From Granulicella paludicola (GTDB lineage Bacteria; Acidobacteriota; Terriglobia; Terriglobales; Acidobacteriaceae), in assembly GCF_025685545.1 (NCBI RefSeq), contig NZ_JAGSYC010000022.1:62001-126000 (forward strand): DNA of 64,000 bases, in the 5' to 3' direction. Numbering within the stretch: position 1 is the stretch's first letter; each line of letters starts with the position of its first letter. Made by a program: the position numbers and the translations under genes. The notes under the pieces are model-generated. The model was not told where the DNA came from. It worked only from the letters and a program-made list of their open reading frames with translations, and searched no databases. This document shows, piece after piece, positions 8,862 through 22,237 of the stretch.

Positions 8862-9296
8862 TTAGTGCTTAGCACCCTGCGCCGAAGCGATCTTCTCTTC
8901 CGCAACGCGGGCGACCGTATTCGCTTCGTCGTACTTCACCTGCTCATCGCCGGCCTGGTTCCAGAGATCCTGCGAGTGCTTCAGCTCAGCCTCAGCCTCG
9001 GCCAGATCGATCTCATCCGGGTGCAGTGCTGTCTCAGCGAGGATCGTCACACGCTCCGGCAGCACCTCAACGAAGCCCCACGCCACGAAGAACACCTGGT
9101 CGTTCGAACTTCCCCCGTGCAGGCGAACTTCGCCAGCACCCAGCTCTGAGAGCAGCGGCGCAGCGCCGTACAGTGCTTCCAGATACCCCGACATCGAGGG
9201 CAGTTCCACAGCCTCGGCCGTTGCATCCAGCAACACCCGGTCCGGCGTCACCAGCCGTACCTGCAGAAGTCCCGAATTGTTTGTATTTTCCGCCAT
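8862..9296 (-). CDS. atpC: ATP synthase F1 epsilon subunit
   Basis: Central-stalk subunit that contacts gamma and the c-ring and can inhibit ATP hydrolysis. The N-terminal beta-sandwich domain is visible (LQVRLVTPDRVLLDATAEAV, then ELGAGEVRLHGG) together with the C-terminal helical hairpin (about residues 95-140). The length of 144 residues is normal. It is the last gene of the operon, separated from atpD by a repeat-filled gap of about 67 bases and followed by an intrinsic terminator. Confidence 0.95.
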   Translation of the reverse strand: MAENTNNSGLLQVRLVTPDRVLLDATAEAVELPSMSGYLEALYGAAPLLSELGAGEVRLHGGSSNDQVFFVAWGFVEVLPERVTILAETALHPDEIDLAEAEAELKHSQDLWNQAGDEQVKYDEANTVARVAEEKIASAQGAKH

Positions 9297-9299
9297 ACT

Positions 9300-9361
9300 T
9301 AGCCTCTAGCTCTTAGCTCCTGGCCACTAGCTAAAAGCTAGGAGCCAGAAGCCAGTGGCCG
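9300..9361. repeat. palindromic CTAGCT-rich spacer between atpD and atpC
   Basis: The gap is made of variants of AGCTCCTGGC and CTAGCT. It contains the perfect hairpin CTAGCT-AAA-AGCTAG and an outer pair GGCCACT/AGTGGCC. It looks like a degenerate intergenic repeat, and in the mRNA it could form a hairpin that tunes epsilon expression relative to beta. Confidence 0.6.
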
Positions 9362-9363
9362 AT

Positions 9364-11134
<1,771 letters not shown>

Positions 11135-11356
11135 CTCAAGATAAGCTGCATATCCAATCGATTCGCTCAACCCTCCTGGTATCACTGACGGCTTCGTTGA
11201 AACCCTTCTTAGCAAGATCGCCTCTATCAGAACCGCGTCCCGACAGCACTGACCTAAATACTGTTGCACTTGCAAAAATTAGAAGCGACCTGGGAGTAGA
11301 TGAGTATTGTTGAGCCAGCAAAGACCTCAACCGCAACTCTCCAAACTGTTCCCATA

Positions 11357-12448
<1,092 letters not shown>

Positions 12449-12454
12449 GCTAGC

Positions 12455-13996
12455 TTAGGCCTTTGCTCCTGCCGCTTCCTTGCGGGCTGCCAGGAAGTCC
12501 TGCTTGTACGCGTTGATGGCATCCTTCAGGCGTGCCTTGATATCGTCGTCGAGCGCCTTCTTGCTCTCGATATCGCCCATCACCTGCGATGCGGAGTTCT
12601 GCATGTAGTCGTAGAAGCCAGCCTCGAAGGTATTGATGTCCTTGACCTCGACGTCGTCGAGCAGGCCGTTCGTACCAGCAAAGATGATCGCTACCTGCTG
12701 TACCCACGTGAGCGGCTTGAACTGGGGCTGCTTCAGCAGCTCGGTCAGGCGCGCACCACGGTTCAGCTGGTTCTGCGTGACCTTATCGAGATCCGAACCG
12801 AACTGCGCAAACGCAGCCAGCTCGCGATACTGAGCAAGATCAAGCTTAAGCGTCGAACCGACCTGCTTCGTGGCCTTGATCGCAGCCGCGAAGCCTACAC
12901 GCGATACCGACAGACCGACGTTCACAGCCGGACGAACGCCGGAGTTGAACAGATCGGTTTCGAAGAAGATCTGACCGTCGGTGATCGAGATCACGTTGGT
13001 CGGAATGTACGCCGAAACGTCGCCAGCCTGCGTCTCGATGATCGGCAGAGCGGTCAGCGATCCGCCGCCGTTCTCCTTCGACATCTTCGACGAGCGCTCG
13101 AGCAGACGCGAGTGGAGATAGAACACGTCGCCGGGGTATGCCTCACGGCCTGGCGGACGGCGCAGCAGCAGCGAGATCTCGCGGTACGAAGCAGCGTGCT
13201 TCGAAAGATCGTCATAGATGATCAACGCATGCTTGCCGTTGTCGCGGAAGTACTCGCCCATCGCGGTCGCCGCGAACGGTGCCAGGTACTGCATCGGAGC
13301 AGGCTCGGAAGCCGTTGCAGCCACGATGATCGTGTAAGCCATCGCGCCTAACTCTTCGAGCGTCTGCACCACGCCGGCAACCGACGAGCGCTTCTGACCG
13401 ATCGCGCAGTAAATGCAGATCAGGTCGTTCTTCGCCGAGTTGATGATCGTGTCCAGAGCGACGGCGGTCTTACCCGTCTGGCGATCGCCAATGAGCAGCT
13501 CACGCTGTCCACGGCCAATCGGAATCATCGTGTCGATGGCCTTGATACCCGTCGCCATCGGCTCGGTCACCGACTGACGCGCAATCACGCCCGGAGCGAG
13601 GCGCTCAACGGGAAGCGAGTGCGGCGTGTTGATCGGCCCCTTGTCGTCGATGGGCTGGCCGAGTGCGTTCACCACGCGACCGATCAGCGCCTCGCCAACG
13701 GGAACGGACATGATCTTGCCCGTACGCTTGACCTGGTCGCCTTCCTTCAGCTCGCTGTAGTCGCCAAGGATAACCGCGCCGACCTGGTCCTCGTCGAGGT
13801 TCATCGCGAGTCCGGAGATGCCGTGCGGGAAGTCGATCAACTCGCCTGCCATGACCTTGTCGAGTCCGTGGATACGCGCGATACCGTCACCCAGGGTGAC
13901 GATGGTGCCTACTTCATCGACCTGCACGCGCTGATCGTAGTTCTCAATCTGCTGGCGGAGCAGCTCGGTGATCTCATTTGCCTGAATCTTTGCCAT
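12455..13996 (-). CDS. atpA: ATP synthase F1 alpha subunit
   Basis: Regulatory nucleotide-binding subunit of F1. Walker A is GDRQTGKTA, with the alpha hallmark [12 protein letters not shown] near residue 175 and the alpha/beta family signature [13 protein letters not shown]. Its 513 residues match the family. Start [13 protein letters not shown]. It lies between delta and gamma in the normal order and orientation. Confidence 0.97.
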   Translation of the reverse strand: MAKIQANEITELLRQQIENYDQRVQVDEVGTIVTLGDGIARIHGLDKVMAGELIDFPHGISGLAMNLDEDQVGAVILGDYSELKEGDQVKRTGKIMSVPVGEALIGRVVNALGQPIDDKGPINTPHSLPVERLAPGVIARQSVTEPMATGIKAIDTMIPIGRGQRELLIGDRQTGKTAVALDTIINSAKNDLICIYCAIGQKRSSVAGVVQTLEELGAMAYTIIVAATASEPAPMQYLAPFAATAMGEYFRDNGKHALIIYDDLSKHAASYREISLLLRRPPGREAYPGDVFYLHSRLLERSSKMSKENGGGSLTALPIIETQAGDVSAYIPTNVISITDGQIFFETDLFNSGVRPAVNVGLSVSRVGFAAAIKATKQVGSTLKLDLAQYRELAAFAQFGSDLDKVTQNQLNRGARLTELLKQPQFKPLTWVQQVAIIFAGTNGLLDDVEVKDINTFEAGFYDYMQNSASQVMGDIESKKALDDDIKARLKDAINAYKQDFLAARKEAAGAKA

Positions 13997-14056
13997 GCTC
14001 TCTCTTTCCTTCGAATCCTTATGTCTTGTACTGCATGCCGCAACTGGCGGCCAAAC

Positions 14057-14605
14057 CTAAACTGTGACAGCTAACAGGCGCTGCTTCATCTGCTGCAGCT
14101 GTCCTCGAACCGAACCGTCATACACCGTGGAACCGATCGTCACGATCGCGCCACCGAGCAGCTCGGCGTTCTGCGTGTAACTCGCGCTGACCTTGCGACC
14201 ATTCACCAGCTTAGCGATCTGCGCTTCGAGTGTAGCGCGGCTGTCGGCTGCGAGCTCATGGGCCGACACCACTTCCACATCCGCGACGTTCGCTTCTTCG
14301 TCCGACAGAGCCGCATACGTAGCGATGATCTCTCCAAACGATTCCAGCCGCTGATGATGCGCCAGCACGGCGATGAAGTTCCGGACAGCCTGGCTCAGGC
14401 CAAGCTTTTCCTTCAGCCCGTCCAGAACCTTCAACTTCTGCGGCTCAGGGATCGACGGGTTCTCGAGAACCTCGCGCAGCTCAGCGCTGCTCTCCATCGT
14501 AGCGAGGAAGTCCGCCAGCTGCTGCTCGGTCGCCTTTGTATCAAGTTTCTGGCTGGCGACAACTTCGGCCAGCGCATGTGCGTAACGATAGTCGATGGCT
14601 GCCAT
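14057..14605 (-). CDS. atpH: ATP synthase delta subunit (OSCP)
   Basis: Peripheral-stalk cap joining the b subunits to F1. N-terminal six-helix domain (DYRYAHALAEVV, then NPSIPEPQKLKVLDGL) and the C-terminal signature LLGGAIVTIGSTVYDGSVRG. Length 182 residues, as usual. Its ATG overlaps the stop of the upstream b subunit (TAATG at 14603-14607), indicating translational coupling. Confidence 0.95.
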   Translation of the reverse strand: MAAIDYRYAHALAEVVASQKLDTKATEQQLADFLATMESSAELREVLENPSIPEPQKLKVLDGLKEKLGLSQAVRNFIAVLAHHQRLESFGEIIATYAALSDEEANVADVEVVSAHELAADSRATLEAQIAKLVNGRKVSASYTQNAELLGGAIVTIGSTVYDGSVRGQLQQMKQRLLAVTV

Positions 14606-15315
14606 TAGTTGTCACCCTTCCCAAGGGTCTGCAGACGCTCCGCAAAGCCTTCCACCAGGTAGCGGTCAGCCTCAGGCGTCACCACCAGCTTGCGAGCCGC
14701 CTGGTCCACAGCCAGCTCCGCAGCGTACTTCTGCAGCTCGCGACGCGCACTGATCGTCGCGCTCGCAATCTCCAGCTCAGCCGACGAAAGGATGCGCTTC
14801 TTCTCATCCTCAATCGCAGCCTTCAAACGCTCTTCTTCGCGAGCGCCGTCAGCCTCAGCCTGCGACCGCATGCCGGCGATCTGCTCGTCGAGCTTCGACA
14901 GCCGCTCTTCCACCGACGACAGCCGCGTCTTCGCTTCTTGCGTCGCCGCGCGCGCATCCACAATCTGCTTCTGGATGCCTTCGCTGCGGCTGCGGAAGGT
15001 CTTCGGCAAATTCTTGTAAAGCATGAACAACACGCCCGCCAGCAGGATGAACAGGTTCGACAACGTAAACGTCGTCGCTGCCCGATCCGACTTCATGCCA
15101 AGAAACGAGCCCAGCTTGGTGACCATCGGAGAGTGGCGGTACTCGTCATCCTCTGCGACCTCCTGCGCTGGAGTTCCCGCCTGCGCAGGCGTTGCGGTCT
15201 GCGCAGCAGCGGGCTTGGCAGCCCCCTGCGCATGAGTCACAGGAGCATGAAAGCCGAAACTCAAAGTTAGCAGAGCGATCGACAACAGCGACGAAGGAAT
15301 CAATTTACGTGCCAT
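14605..15315 (-). CDS. atpF: ATP synthase b subunit with an N-terminal secretion signal
   Basis: Peripheral stalk. The usual b architecture (one membrane helix, about residues 82-100, then a long coiled coil) is preceded by an extra 80 residues: a signal-peptide-like segment ending THAQ near residue 30 and an Ala/Pro/Gln-rich linker. At 236 residues it is much longer than the roughly 160 typical. If the signal is cleaved, the new N-terminus would be periplasmic, which agrees with b topology. It overlaps both neighbours by TAATG, so b', b and delta are coupled. Confidence 0.92.
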   Translation of the reverse strand: MARKLIPSSLLSIALLTLSFGFHAPVTHAQGAAKPAAAQTATPAQAGTPAQEVAEDDEYRHSPMVTKLGSFLGMKSDRAATTFTLSNLFILLAGVLFMLYKNLPKTFRSRSEGIQKQIVDARAATQEAKTRLSSVEERLSKLDEQIAGMRSQAEADGAREEERLKAAIEDEKKRILSSAELEIASATISARRELQKYAAELAVDQAARKLVVTPEADRYLVEGFAERLQTLGKGDN

Positions 15316-15779
15316 TACTTCGTCACCTCTCCGAGGTTCATCTGCTTCGGCATCAGCGCCCGCAGAATCTGCTGGCTGAGCTCCACCGAGGCATCCTCGA
15401 CCTGCTTGCGAGCGCCAACCGCGCTCTCTTCGATCTCGGTGCGCGCCACGCGAACCATCTCCTGCGCCTGCGCACGAGCCGCCTGAACGACGCGCTCGCG
15501 CTCCGCCTGCAGCTGCTTCGAACTCAGCTCACGAGCCTTCGCCAGTTCAGCACGCGCCTCGCGCAGCTTCTGCTCGTACGCCGCCGTGCGCGCCTCTGCT
15601 TCAGCGATTGCGCTGCGGGCCTGGTCGACCGCGCCTGAAGTGCGCTTGCGGCGTTCCGCCAGCGTGCGCTCCAAAGGTCCACGAACGATCACGCTGTACA
15701 GCACAACCAGAAGGATAAAAAGTATGGCTGTCGGCACAGCGCCGAGCACAAGACTGCCAAGTTGATTCAGTATTTCCAT
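15315..15779 (-). CDS. ATP synthase b' (second b-type) subunit
   Basis: A 154-residue b-type stalk protein: short N-terminus, one membrane helix (about residues 10-30, TAILFILLVVLYSVIV), then a charged coiled coil to the C-terminus. Together with the following gene it gives a b/b' heterodimer as in photosynthetic bacteria and other lineages with paired b genes. It is the first atp gene visible; no atpI, atpB (a) or atpE (c) lies upstream, so those subunits must be elsewhere on the genome. Confidence 0.92.
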   Translation of the reverse strand: MEILNQLGSLVLGAVPTAILFILLVVLYSVIVRGPLERTLAERRKRTSGAVDQARSAIAEAEARTAAYEQKLREARAELAKARELSSKQLQAERERVVQAARAQAQEMVRVARTEIEESAVGARKQVEDASVELSQQILRALMPKQMNLGEVTK

Positions 15780-16180
15780 GAAGTTTTTGAGTAGTTCCGG
15801 GAGGGCAGCGAAGATGCCACACCAACCGCCAGAGGAGCAATGTCAGTCTACCGTTGTAGACCACCTCTAAGACTGCTTAGCGCAGAACACTTTCAAGCCT
15901 TTGATACTTCTTATTTCTAACAAAGTAAGGCCTTGCGAGTCAAAGAGGAACGCGGAAAACATGGCGTTTTCAACCGCTAATCGTGCGCTCGCTGGTTTCC
16001 AGACGGAAACACTTCTCAATCGGTCCGAAACGGCTCTCCGCACGCTCCGATTTACTGATTTTTCTTGCTGCACCTGCCGCCTGCGGGCGTACACTTTTTC
16101 TACCACCCGCGACCCGTTCCGGGTCATGCAGGCCGCGTGTAGCAGGGACAGCAACTCCGCTCCCTCACAGGCGGCCTGTA
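15780..16180. other. gap of about 400 bases upstream of the b' gene
   Basis: Lies between the 3' end of hflX and the start of b', both on the minus strand, and should contain the atp promoter. A 95-codon minus-strand frame at 15867-16154 has no recognisable protein features. I see no confident -35/-10 pair, riboswitch or terminator. Confidence 0.5.
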
Positions 16181-17614
16181 CTATTTCATCCGGCCCTGAA
16201 TCTCGGCAGACTCGGCTTCCTCCGCCTGCACTCTGTTCTTGCGTGGCTCACGCACTACATACTTCCGATACCGCTCCAGCAGCGACTTCGGCCCGATCGC
16301 CGTCAGCGTCACCAGGTTCCCCTCGAACCGCTGATTCTGAATCGTCGCTCCGCGCTCCAGAGACGCCAGCACGCGTCCCTCCGACTGCGGTATCCGAAAC
16401 TCCATCGTCTCCAGCGGATCGGCCGTCAGCATCGCGTCGATCGCCAGCAGCAGCTCCTCGCGCCCGTACCCGGTCAGCCCCGATACCGGAAGATTCCCCG
16501 GAGCAATCGGCGTCCCCTCCGGCAGCAGGTCCACCTTGTTCAGCACCTGAAGCGTCGGCTTTTCACCCACTTCAAGTTCCTTCAGCACCGCTTCCACCTG
16601 CGATCGCTGCGCATCGAGCGTCGGACTCGCGGCATCGCGCACATGCACCAGCAGCTCCGCCCGCTCCACCTCTTCCAGCGTCGCGCGGAAGCTCGTCACC
16701 AGGGCGTGCGGCAGGTTCCTCAAAAATCCCACCGTATCCGATAACAGCACCTTGCGCCGCGAAGGCAGCGTCAGCTGCCGCAGCTTCGGATCGAGCGTCG
16801 CAAACATGCGTTCCGAAGCCAGCACCTCAGCCCCCGTCAACGTATTGAACAGGGTCGACTTCCCTGCGTTCGTATACCCCACCAACGCCACCGTCGGCAC
16901 AGGTACAGCCTCGCGCCGACCGCGCTGCTGGCGGCGAATCCGCCGCACCGCCTCCAGCTGCTGCTTGATGCGGTCCAGCCGTCCGCGAATCTTTCGCTTG
17001 TCTACCTCAAGCTGCGTCTCGCCCGGTCCACGCGTTCCAATGCCGCCGCCCGTCTGCGACATGCTCTTGCCCTTGCCGCCGATCCTCGGTAGCGCGTACT
17101 CAAGCTGCGCCAGCTCCACCTGCAACATGCCTTCGCGGGTCCGCGCATGGCGGGCAAAGATGTCCAGGATCAACTGTGTTCGGTCAATGACCGTGCAAGG
17201 TAGGCGCTCTTCCACGTTGCGCGCCTGCGAAGGCGTCAGATCGTGGTCGAACAGCACGAGACTCGCGCCCGTTGAAGCCACCGTGGCCACGATCTCATCC
17301 AGTTTGCCGCCGCCCACCAGCGTGGCCGCATCCGGTCGGCCTCGGCGCTGAATCAGCACCGCCGCAATAATTGCTCCCGCCGAGCGCGCAAGCTCCTGAA
17401 ACTCCGCCAGGGAGGCATCGAAGTCGATGTCCTGCGACGCCGCATCCACAGGCGCAGCCTCGCCGTCACTCTGCGCCAGAATGGAAGCAGCCTGACGCGC
17501 CTGCATCGCTACCGGCGAGGGCTTGAAACGGTCCGAAGTGAAGTCCACCGCAACCAGCACTGCCAGCTCGCGCACGGACTGCTGTCGCGCGCGCAAAAGC
17601 GCAAGTTCGCGCAA
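16181..17614 (-). CDS. hflX: GTPase HflX
   Basis: Ribosome-associated GTPase that splits stalled or heat-damaged 70S ribosomes in studied species. The N-terminal HflX domain carries the glycine-rich VGGGKLDEI and the signature [15 protein letters not shown]; the G domain has G1 [10 protein letters not shown]3 DTVGF and G4 NKVD. The length is 477 residues. The first in-frame start is a TTG at 17614, so the N-terminus is uncertain by a few tens of residues. It follows hfq by about 90 bases, the classical hfq-hflX order. Confidence 0.95.
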   Translation of the reverse strand: MRELALLRARQQSVRELAVLVAVDFTSDRFKPSPVAMQARQAASILAQSDGEAAPVDAASQDIDFDASLAEFQELARSAGAIIAAVLIQRRGRPDAATLVGGGKLDEIVATVASTGASLVLFDHDLTPSQARNVEERLPCTVIDRTQLILDIFARHARTREGMLQVELAQLEYALPRIGGKGKSMSQTGGGIGTRGPGETQLEVDKRKIRGRLDRIKQQLEAVRRIRRQQRGRREAVPVPTVALVGYTNAGKSTLFNTLTGAEVLASERMFATLDPKLRQLTLPSRRKVLLSDTVGFLRNLPHALVTSFRATLEEVERAELLVHVRDAASPTLDAQRSQVEAVLKELEVGEKPTLQVLNKVDLLPEGTPIAPGNLPVSGLTGYGREELLLAIDAMLTADPLETMEFRIPQSEGRVLASLERGATIQNQRFEGNLVTLTAIGPKSLLERYRKYVVREPRKNRVQAEEAESAEIQGRMK

Positions 17615-17704
17615 CTCCCTCTCTCGCTGCGATGTGTCATGCCGCGAGGAGGGCTTGCGTGGGTTGTATCCGTCGTTGCTGATGTGTACCTGCCCAGAGC
17701 GCGT

Positions 17705-18013
17705 TTAGCGAGCTCCGGCTCCAGTGGCAGCCAGTGCAGGCTCAGCCGCAGCGGCAGGACGTGCCTCGCTGCGCGCGTCCGAGCTGCGCGTGTCATACCC
17801 CATCGGGCGGCCGCTTACTACCGTAGAAATGGCGTGTTTAAAGATCAACTGCTCCTGAGCGTTGTTCTCAAGTAATACCGAATACTTATCGAAAGAGCGA
17901 ATCTTGCCCGTGAGCTTGACGCCACTGACAAGGTAAATGGTGATGGGACTCTTATCCTTGCGGACCGTATTCAGAAACGTATCCTGAATGTTCTGTGCCG
18001 GCTTTGCATCCAT
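17705..18013 (-). CDS. hfq: RNA chaperone Hfq
   Basis: Sm-like hexameric chaperone that helps small RNAs pair with mRNAs. Sm1 ([20 protein letters not shown]) and Sm2 (the KHAIST region, YKHAIST in many members) are clear. The start at 18013 ([10 protein letters not shown]) is backed by AAGGAG nine bases upstream; longer in-frame extensions lack support. After the Sm core, about 30 residues form an Ala/Arg-rich, probably disordered tail. The gene is divergent from the DegT aminotransferase. Confidence 0.95.
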   Translation of the reverse strand: MDAKPAQNIQDTFLNTVRKDKSPITIYLVSGVKLTGKIRSFDKYSVLLENNAQEQLIFKHAISTVVSGRPMGYDTRSSDARSEARPAAAAEPALAATGAGAR

Positions 18014-18235
18014 TGGGCCGATCTCCTTGAGAATGAAACCACACAAACAAACCCCGAGCGAAGCACCATCACTACGCGCAGATTCGGGGCCTTGAAGCAA
18101 ATCACATGGTGACACGTTTACCCTAACGTTATCGCCTATCGAAATACAAGACATATTGCGAGAAAACCGATAGACCGAGGTAACGTGACAACGGGTGGGA
18201 ACGCCCGGTTTTGGAACGGGAAGAGGATGAATCAG

Positions 18236-19396
18236 ATGGTAGTTGCAGGTGAAAAAGCTACGTTGCAGTCAGTTCCGATGCTCGACTTCGGACGTGAGTA
18301 CGCAGAGGTCCGCGAAGAAGTCCTCGCTGCCATCGAGGCGGTCTGCGCAGGTCAACGCTTCATCCTTGGCCCCGAGGTCGCCCGCTTCGAACAGGCCGCC
18401 GCAGACGCCTGTGGCGTTGCTCACGCCGTCGGCTGCGCGAGTGGTACCGACGCCCTTTGGCTCGCCCTCGCGGCCCTTGAGATCGGCCCGGGACATGCCG
18501 TCGTCACCACCCCTTTCAGCTTCTTCGCCACCGTCAGCAGCATCCTGCGCGCAGGTGCAACGCCGCTGCTGGCGGACATCGATGAGGCGACGTTCAACCT
18601 CGATCCAGCGCAGGTGAAAGCTGTCTCATCCACACGCAAGGTCACCGCCGTCATGCCGGTCCACCTCTACGGCCAGTGCGCCGACATGGATGCGCTTCGC
18701 TCCCTCGCCTCCACAACCGGACTCAGGATCGTCGAGGATGCAGCACAGGCCTTTGGGGCTACCTGGAACGGCGTCCGCGCCGGAGCTCTTGGGGATGTGG
18801 CCGCGTTCAGTTTTTATCCGACGAAAAACCTTAGCGCCTACGGCGACGCTGGTATGACGACGACCGCCGACGATGCGCTCGCCGAACGGATGACGATGCT
18901 GCGCGCACACGGCATGCGCAAGCGCTACTTCCACGACGAGGTCGGCTGGAACTCCCGCCTCGATACCCTGCAGGCAGCCGTGCTTGAGGTCAAGCTCCGC
19001 CGCGTCGACGCCGGCAACGCCAGGCGTCGCGAGATCGCTGCAAAGTATGACGATCTGTTCCGCGCTGCTGGAATTGTGGGCAGCTCGACAGCCGATGGAA
19101 TTGTGTTGCCGTTTACCGATCCACGCGCCGGGCATGTGTTCCACCAGTACGTGATCCGAACGCCCAAGCGGGATGCGCTGAAGGACTTCCTCACCAACCA
19201 GAAGATCGGCTCGGAGATCTACTATCCGCTCCCTCTGCACCTGCAGGAGAGCCTTAAGTCCCTCGGCTACAAGCTCGGTGACTTCCCTGTCTCGGAAAAG
19301 GCCGCAAACGAGGTGCTCGCGCTGCCCATCTTCCCAGAACTTCGGGAGGATGAACAGGAAACGGTCGTCGCAGCCATCCGCCGCTTCTACCGCTGA
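18236..19396 (+). CDS. DegT/DnrJ/EryC1/StrS-family PLP aminotransferase
   Basis: Likely transfers an amino group to a keto-sugar nucleotide for surface polysaccharide or glycoconjugate synthesis. Family marks: [28 protein letters not shown] for cofactor binding, the aspartate in [10 protein letters not shown], and the PLP lysine in [15 protein letters not shown]. The length is about 386 residues from the ATG at 18236, chosen because AAGAGG lies nine bases upstream; ATG 18227 and GTG 18185 are alternatives. It is a lone gene with no other sugar-nucleotide genes alongside, so the substrate cannot be assigned. Confidence 0.88.
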   Translation: MVVAGEKATLQSVPMLDFGREYAEVREEVLAAIEAVCAGQRFILGPEVARFEQAAADACGVAHAVGCASGTDALWLALAALEIGPGHAVVTTPFSFFATVSSILRAGATPLLADIDEATFNLDPAQVKAVSSTRKVTAVMPVHLYGQCADMDALRSLASTTGLRIVEDAAQAFGATWNGVRAGALGDVAAFSFYPTKNLSAYGDAGMTTTADDALAERMTMLRAHGMRKRYFHDEVGWNSRLDTLQAAVLEVKLRRVDAGNARRREIAAKYDDLFRAAGIVGSSTADGIVLPFTDPRAGHVFHQYVIRTPKRDALKDFLTNQKIGSEIYYPLPLHLQESLKSLGYKLGDFPVSEKAANEVLALPIFPELREDEQETVVAAIRRFYR

Positions 19397-19504
19397 TCCG
19401 GTGGCCGTCGCGACGGAGGCACTTCAAAATCCTGTCAAGCCCCTAAACCCCCAACCGCTTCATTCCAAAGCAAATAGAGATGCATATTTCCCCTGCGCCA
19501 CTTG

Positions 19505-19620
19505 ATAAAATAGAAGTAGAGGCAAAGAAATGTAACGCCTTCGTGGGGCGGAACGCGGCAGCGTTAGGTCTTCGGCTCAGCTGCCTCAAAAGCCAGATCT
19601 AACGCACATCAAATGAAGAC
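19505..19620. ncRNA. possible structured RNA in a convergent gap
   Basis: In the 255-base gap between two converging genes, 19561-19570 pairs with 19596-19605 over ten positions (one G-U), with an inner GGCT/AGCC helix at 19574-19577 and 19591-19594. A second, mutually exclusive helix GGCAGC/GCTGCC (19557-19562 with 19580-19585) is possible. A -10-like TAAAAT lies near 19506. There is no U-run, so it is not a simple terminator. The strand, and whether it is transcribed, are unknown. Confidence 0.25.
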
Positions 19621-19651
19621 TTTGGCACCTAAGTATGGGGGACGGGGGTGA

Positions 19652-20914
19652 CTACCCTTTTCGCTTCTTTCGTCCCTTGCCCGACTTATCCTTCGGCGGT
19701 TCCGGCACAGGATGAGCCTCAACTGGCGGCTGCGTCCCCGGCTGAATCATCCGGCGGCAGATGTTGCCTTCGAGACGATAGGTCTTGTCGATCAGCTTCG
19801 TCGGTTTAATCAGACCTGTCGTCGGATCAGGCTCTGGAATGGGAGCATCGGCTGAAAGCACCCGATAGGTGAAGCTGGGCAGCATCATCTGCGCCAGCAC
19901 GCCGGTTCCGTAAGGATCCTTCATGCTGCCGATCTTCGCGGGCAGGTAGCCGATAATGTTGTGCTCGCGGAAGGCAGTCTCGTAGCGATGCTTCTTGACG
20001 TTCCAGATGAAGACGCGCACCTGATCGAAGTCATACGGCAAGCCAGCCTTGTAGGGAGACAGGAAGGCGATGTACTCCGTCATCCGAGTCACGGTCTGTC
20101 CGTTGTTGAGGACACCCGAATCGGGATCATCCACGGTGGCGAGGACGTAGGAGCCAACGATACGCTGGCCTTCCGCATAGCGTGCCAACACATCAGGCGC
20201 TTGAACGTCGACCATGCGGGAGAGAATCCAGCCGGTCTGACCTTTGCTGTCGCGAGCCAGCCACCAGTCTTCCATGACAGGTGGCGGAACCTCGACGGCA
20301 GGCATCGGATAGGCCGAGCCGGCTTCGGCTGACGACGTGGTGACTGACTTCTGAGGTGTCGGCGTGGCGGGCTTGGATGTCGGCGCTGGCTGCGAAGGTG
20401 AGGCCGGCTGGATCTTCGCAGCGGTGGCTGGCCGGGCCGCAGAGGTAGGCGTTCCACCCTTGGCTACGGTCGCGCGCTCGAGCAGAGACATGGTATCGCC
20501 TTCGGCGAGGCGGTAAAAGCGGGCGGTCTCGCGGCCGGGGGCGGCGTGGAGATAGACCTCGTCGCGGGCAGTGCCGGTGGAGATGACGGGATCCTTTTCG
20601 TGGTCGGTGCGCAGAGCGTCGAACTCGTCAGCGGTCTTCTGGTCGGCGGTCAGCTTCTCTTCGACCCAGCCCACCTCACCGCGCGGGGTACGAACCTTGA
20701 CGGCCCGGCGGGTTCGATCGAGCAGGACGAGCTTTTCGCCGTTGGTAGCCGTGCCGGTGCGGTTGGAGACCGCAGCGACGCGGTCGCGCAGAAAAACTTG
20801 ACGCGCGGTAACGTACACATACTGATCAGCGACCTTCTGGCGGAAGTAATTGCAGCCGGAGAGGGCGAGCGGAGCAAGCGTGAGCGCGGCGAGCTTGCGG
20901 AGAGTGCGGTGCAT
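19652..20914 (-). CDS. SH3-domain lipoprotein
   Basis: A 420-residue lipoprotein: signal with lipobox LSGC (about residues 15-19). Two bacterial SH3-like stretches follow: about residues 28-95, ending RGEVGWVEEKL, and a second split one (about 115-160 and 225-250) ending SKGQTGWILSRMVD, separated by a Pro/Ala/Ser/Thr linker. The C-terminal 170 residues are a conserved-looking domain of unknown role, and the tail is basic (GKGRKKRKG). It probably sits on a membrane and binds the cell wall. The start at 20914 was chosen for the lipoprotein signal; a longer frame to 21025 adds an implausible N-terminus. Confidence 0.8.
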   Translation of the reverse strand: MHRTLRKLAALTLAPLALSGCNYFRQKVADQYVYVTARQVFLRDRVAAVSNRTGTATNGEKLVLLDRTRRAVKVRTPRGEVGWVEEKLTADQKTADEFDALRTDHEKDPVISTGTARDEVYLHAAPGRETARFYRLAEGDTMSLLERATVAKGGTPTSAARPATAAKIQPASPSQPAPTSKPATPTPQKSVTTSSAEAGSAYPMPAVEVPPPVMEDWWLARDSKGQTGWILSRMVDVQAPDVLARYAEGQRIVGSYVLATVDDPDSGVLNNGQTVTRMTEYIAFLSPYKAGLPYDFDQVRVFIWNVKKHRYETAFREHNIIGYLPAKIGSMKDPYGTGVLAQMMLPSFTYRVLSADAPIPEPDPTTGLIKPTKLIDKTYRLEGNICRRMIQPGTQPPVEAHPVPEPPKDKSGKGRKKRKG

Positions 20915-21084
20915 AAGGATGCCTTCGGAGGCCTGCTGGCTAAGGTCTAGTTTAGCGGCTGCGAGGGTTAAAACCTCCCTTGATTTGATCCCTATGGAGT
21001 GGCTTAGGAGACACCTGCACCCCACTCATCCGCATGGGAGCAGCGTATGAAGGGGCGCCGATGGACCGCGGGGTCGGACTGAAA

Positions 21085-21813
21085 TCAGGCGCCGATGACA
21101 GCTTTCTGAGCGGCGAGGAGAGACTGGATGCCGACTTCCGCAGCGTCGAGCATCTGGTTGAGCTGAGAGCGGGAGTAGCTGCCCTTTTCTGCCGTCGCCT
21201 GGGTCTCGATCAAGCCACCGTCAGCGGTCATGACAACGTTCATATCAACCTCAGCGCGCGAGTCTTCGGAATAGTCGAGGTCGAGGAGGACCTGACCATC
21301 GACGATGCCGACGCTGGTAGCAGCGACAAGCTGCTTCAAGGGGTTCTCCTTGAGGGTCCCCGCCTCTACCAGCCGCCCCAGAGCGATGGCGAGGGCGGCA
21401 CAGGCTCCAGTGATGGCTGCGGTCCGGGTGCCGCCGTCGGCCTGAAGGACGTCGCAGTCGAGGATGACAGTGCGCTCGCCAAGAAGCTTCATATCGACGA
21501 CGCCGCGAAGGCTGCGACCGATGAGCCGCTGTATCTCGTGCGTGCGGCCGCCGATCTTTCCCTTTTCAGCCTCACGAGGGGAACGGGTAAGGGTAGCGCG
21601 CGGCAGCATGCCATACTCAGCAGTCACCCAGCCGCGGCCGGAGTTGCGCATCCAGCCGGGGACGCCATTTTCGATGGTGGCGTTGCAGAGGACGCGAGTG
21701 TGGCCGACCTCGATGAGAACGGATCCCTCAGCGGTGGCTACAAATCCGGGCGTCAGCTTGAGCGGTCGGGGCTCGACAGGGCTCCGATCGCCGTTACGAA
21801 ATACTTTTTCCAT
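21085..21813 (-). CDS. rph: ribonuclease PH
   Basis: Phosphorolytic 3' exoribonuclease that trims tRNA precursors. The family signatures are [35 protein letters not shown], and the phosphate/metal region [15 protein letters not shown] followed by [15 protein letters not shown]. Its 242 residues are standard. Start [10 protein letters not shown]. It is divergent from the kinase gene across a gap of about 420 bases. Confidence 0.96.
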   Translation of the reverse strand: MEKVFRNGDRSPVEPRPLKLTPGFVATAEGSVLIEVGHTRVLCNATIENGVPGWMRNSGRGWVTAEYGMLPRATLTRSPREAEKGKIGGRTHEIQRLIGRSLRGVVDMKLLGERTVILDCDVLQADGGTRTAAITGACAALAIALGRLVEAGTLKENPLKQLVAATSVGIVDGQVLLDLDYSEDSRAEVDMNVVMTADGGLIETQATAEKGSYSRSQLNQMLDAAEVGIQSLLAAQKAVIGA

Positions 21814-22237
21814 AATTCTTCAGTCCTTTTTGCACAGCTTTCGCACACCTCATAAAAAGCGTATCCGTTGGCCGTGACGTGCATACTTATCATAACGTTC
21901 CAACTTTGGTGGAAGCTTATGCCCAATATGAACAGTCCCGTATTGAACTTTCCCGAAACGTTACCTTTATCGAGTGATTATTCGCTAAGTTGGAGCAAAA
22001 TGGGACAGGTAACGCCCTAGGCGCTTCTTCCGCTTACTTGACCTATGTTATTTTTCGGTTAGTCGCCTTTCTCTATTGTTAGGGAATATGGAGCCTTTCT
22101 CCCGTGCCACGGATGCGGAGCTTAGAAAAGGTAAAGATACGCAGTTACCTCGAAGCTCCCGATTTGGAACACCAAAACAGATCCGTTATGGATCAGTTGC
22201 AGATCTATCGGTTGTTGCAAAAAAACTGGAGAACACC
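21814..22237. other. divergent gap between rph and the histidine kinase gene
   Basis: AT-richer than its surroundings and expected to hold promoters for both genes. A TTGACC at 22038 has no convincing -10 at the right distance. An open frame extends the kinase gene back to 22088, but its composition looks non-coding. No other feature is seen. Confidence 0.45.

Noticed and set aside
15867-16154. A 95-codon minus-strand frame upstream of the b' gene
   Set aside because: No domain, no ribosome-binding site and Arg/Ser-rich random character; likely part of the promoter region.
22076-22237. N-terminal extension of the histidine kinase
   Set aside because: In frame but AT-rich and unlike coding sequence; the ATG at 22238 has a better ribosome-binding site. 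Kept as an alternative only.
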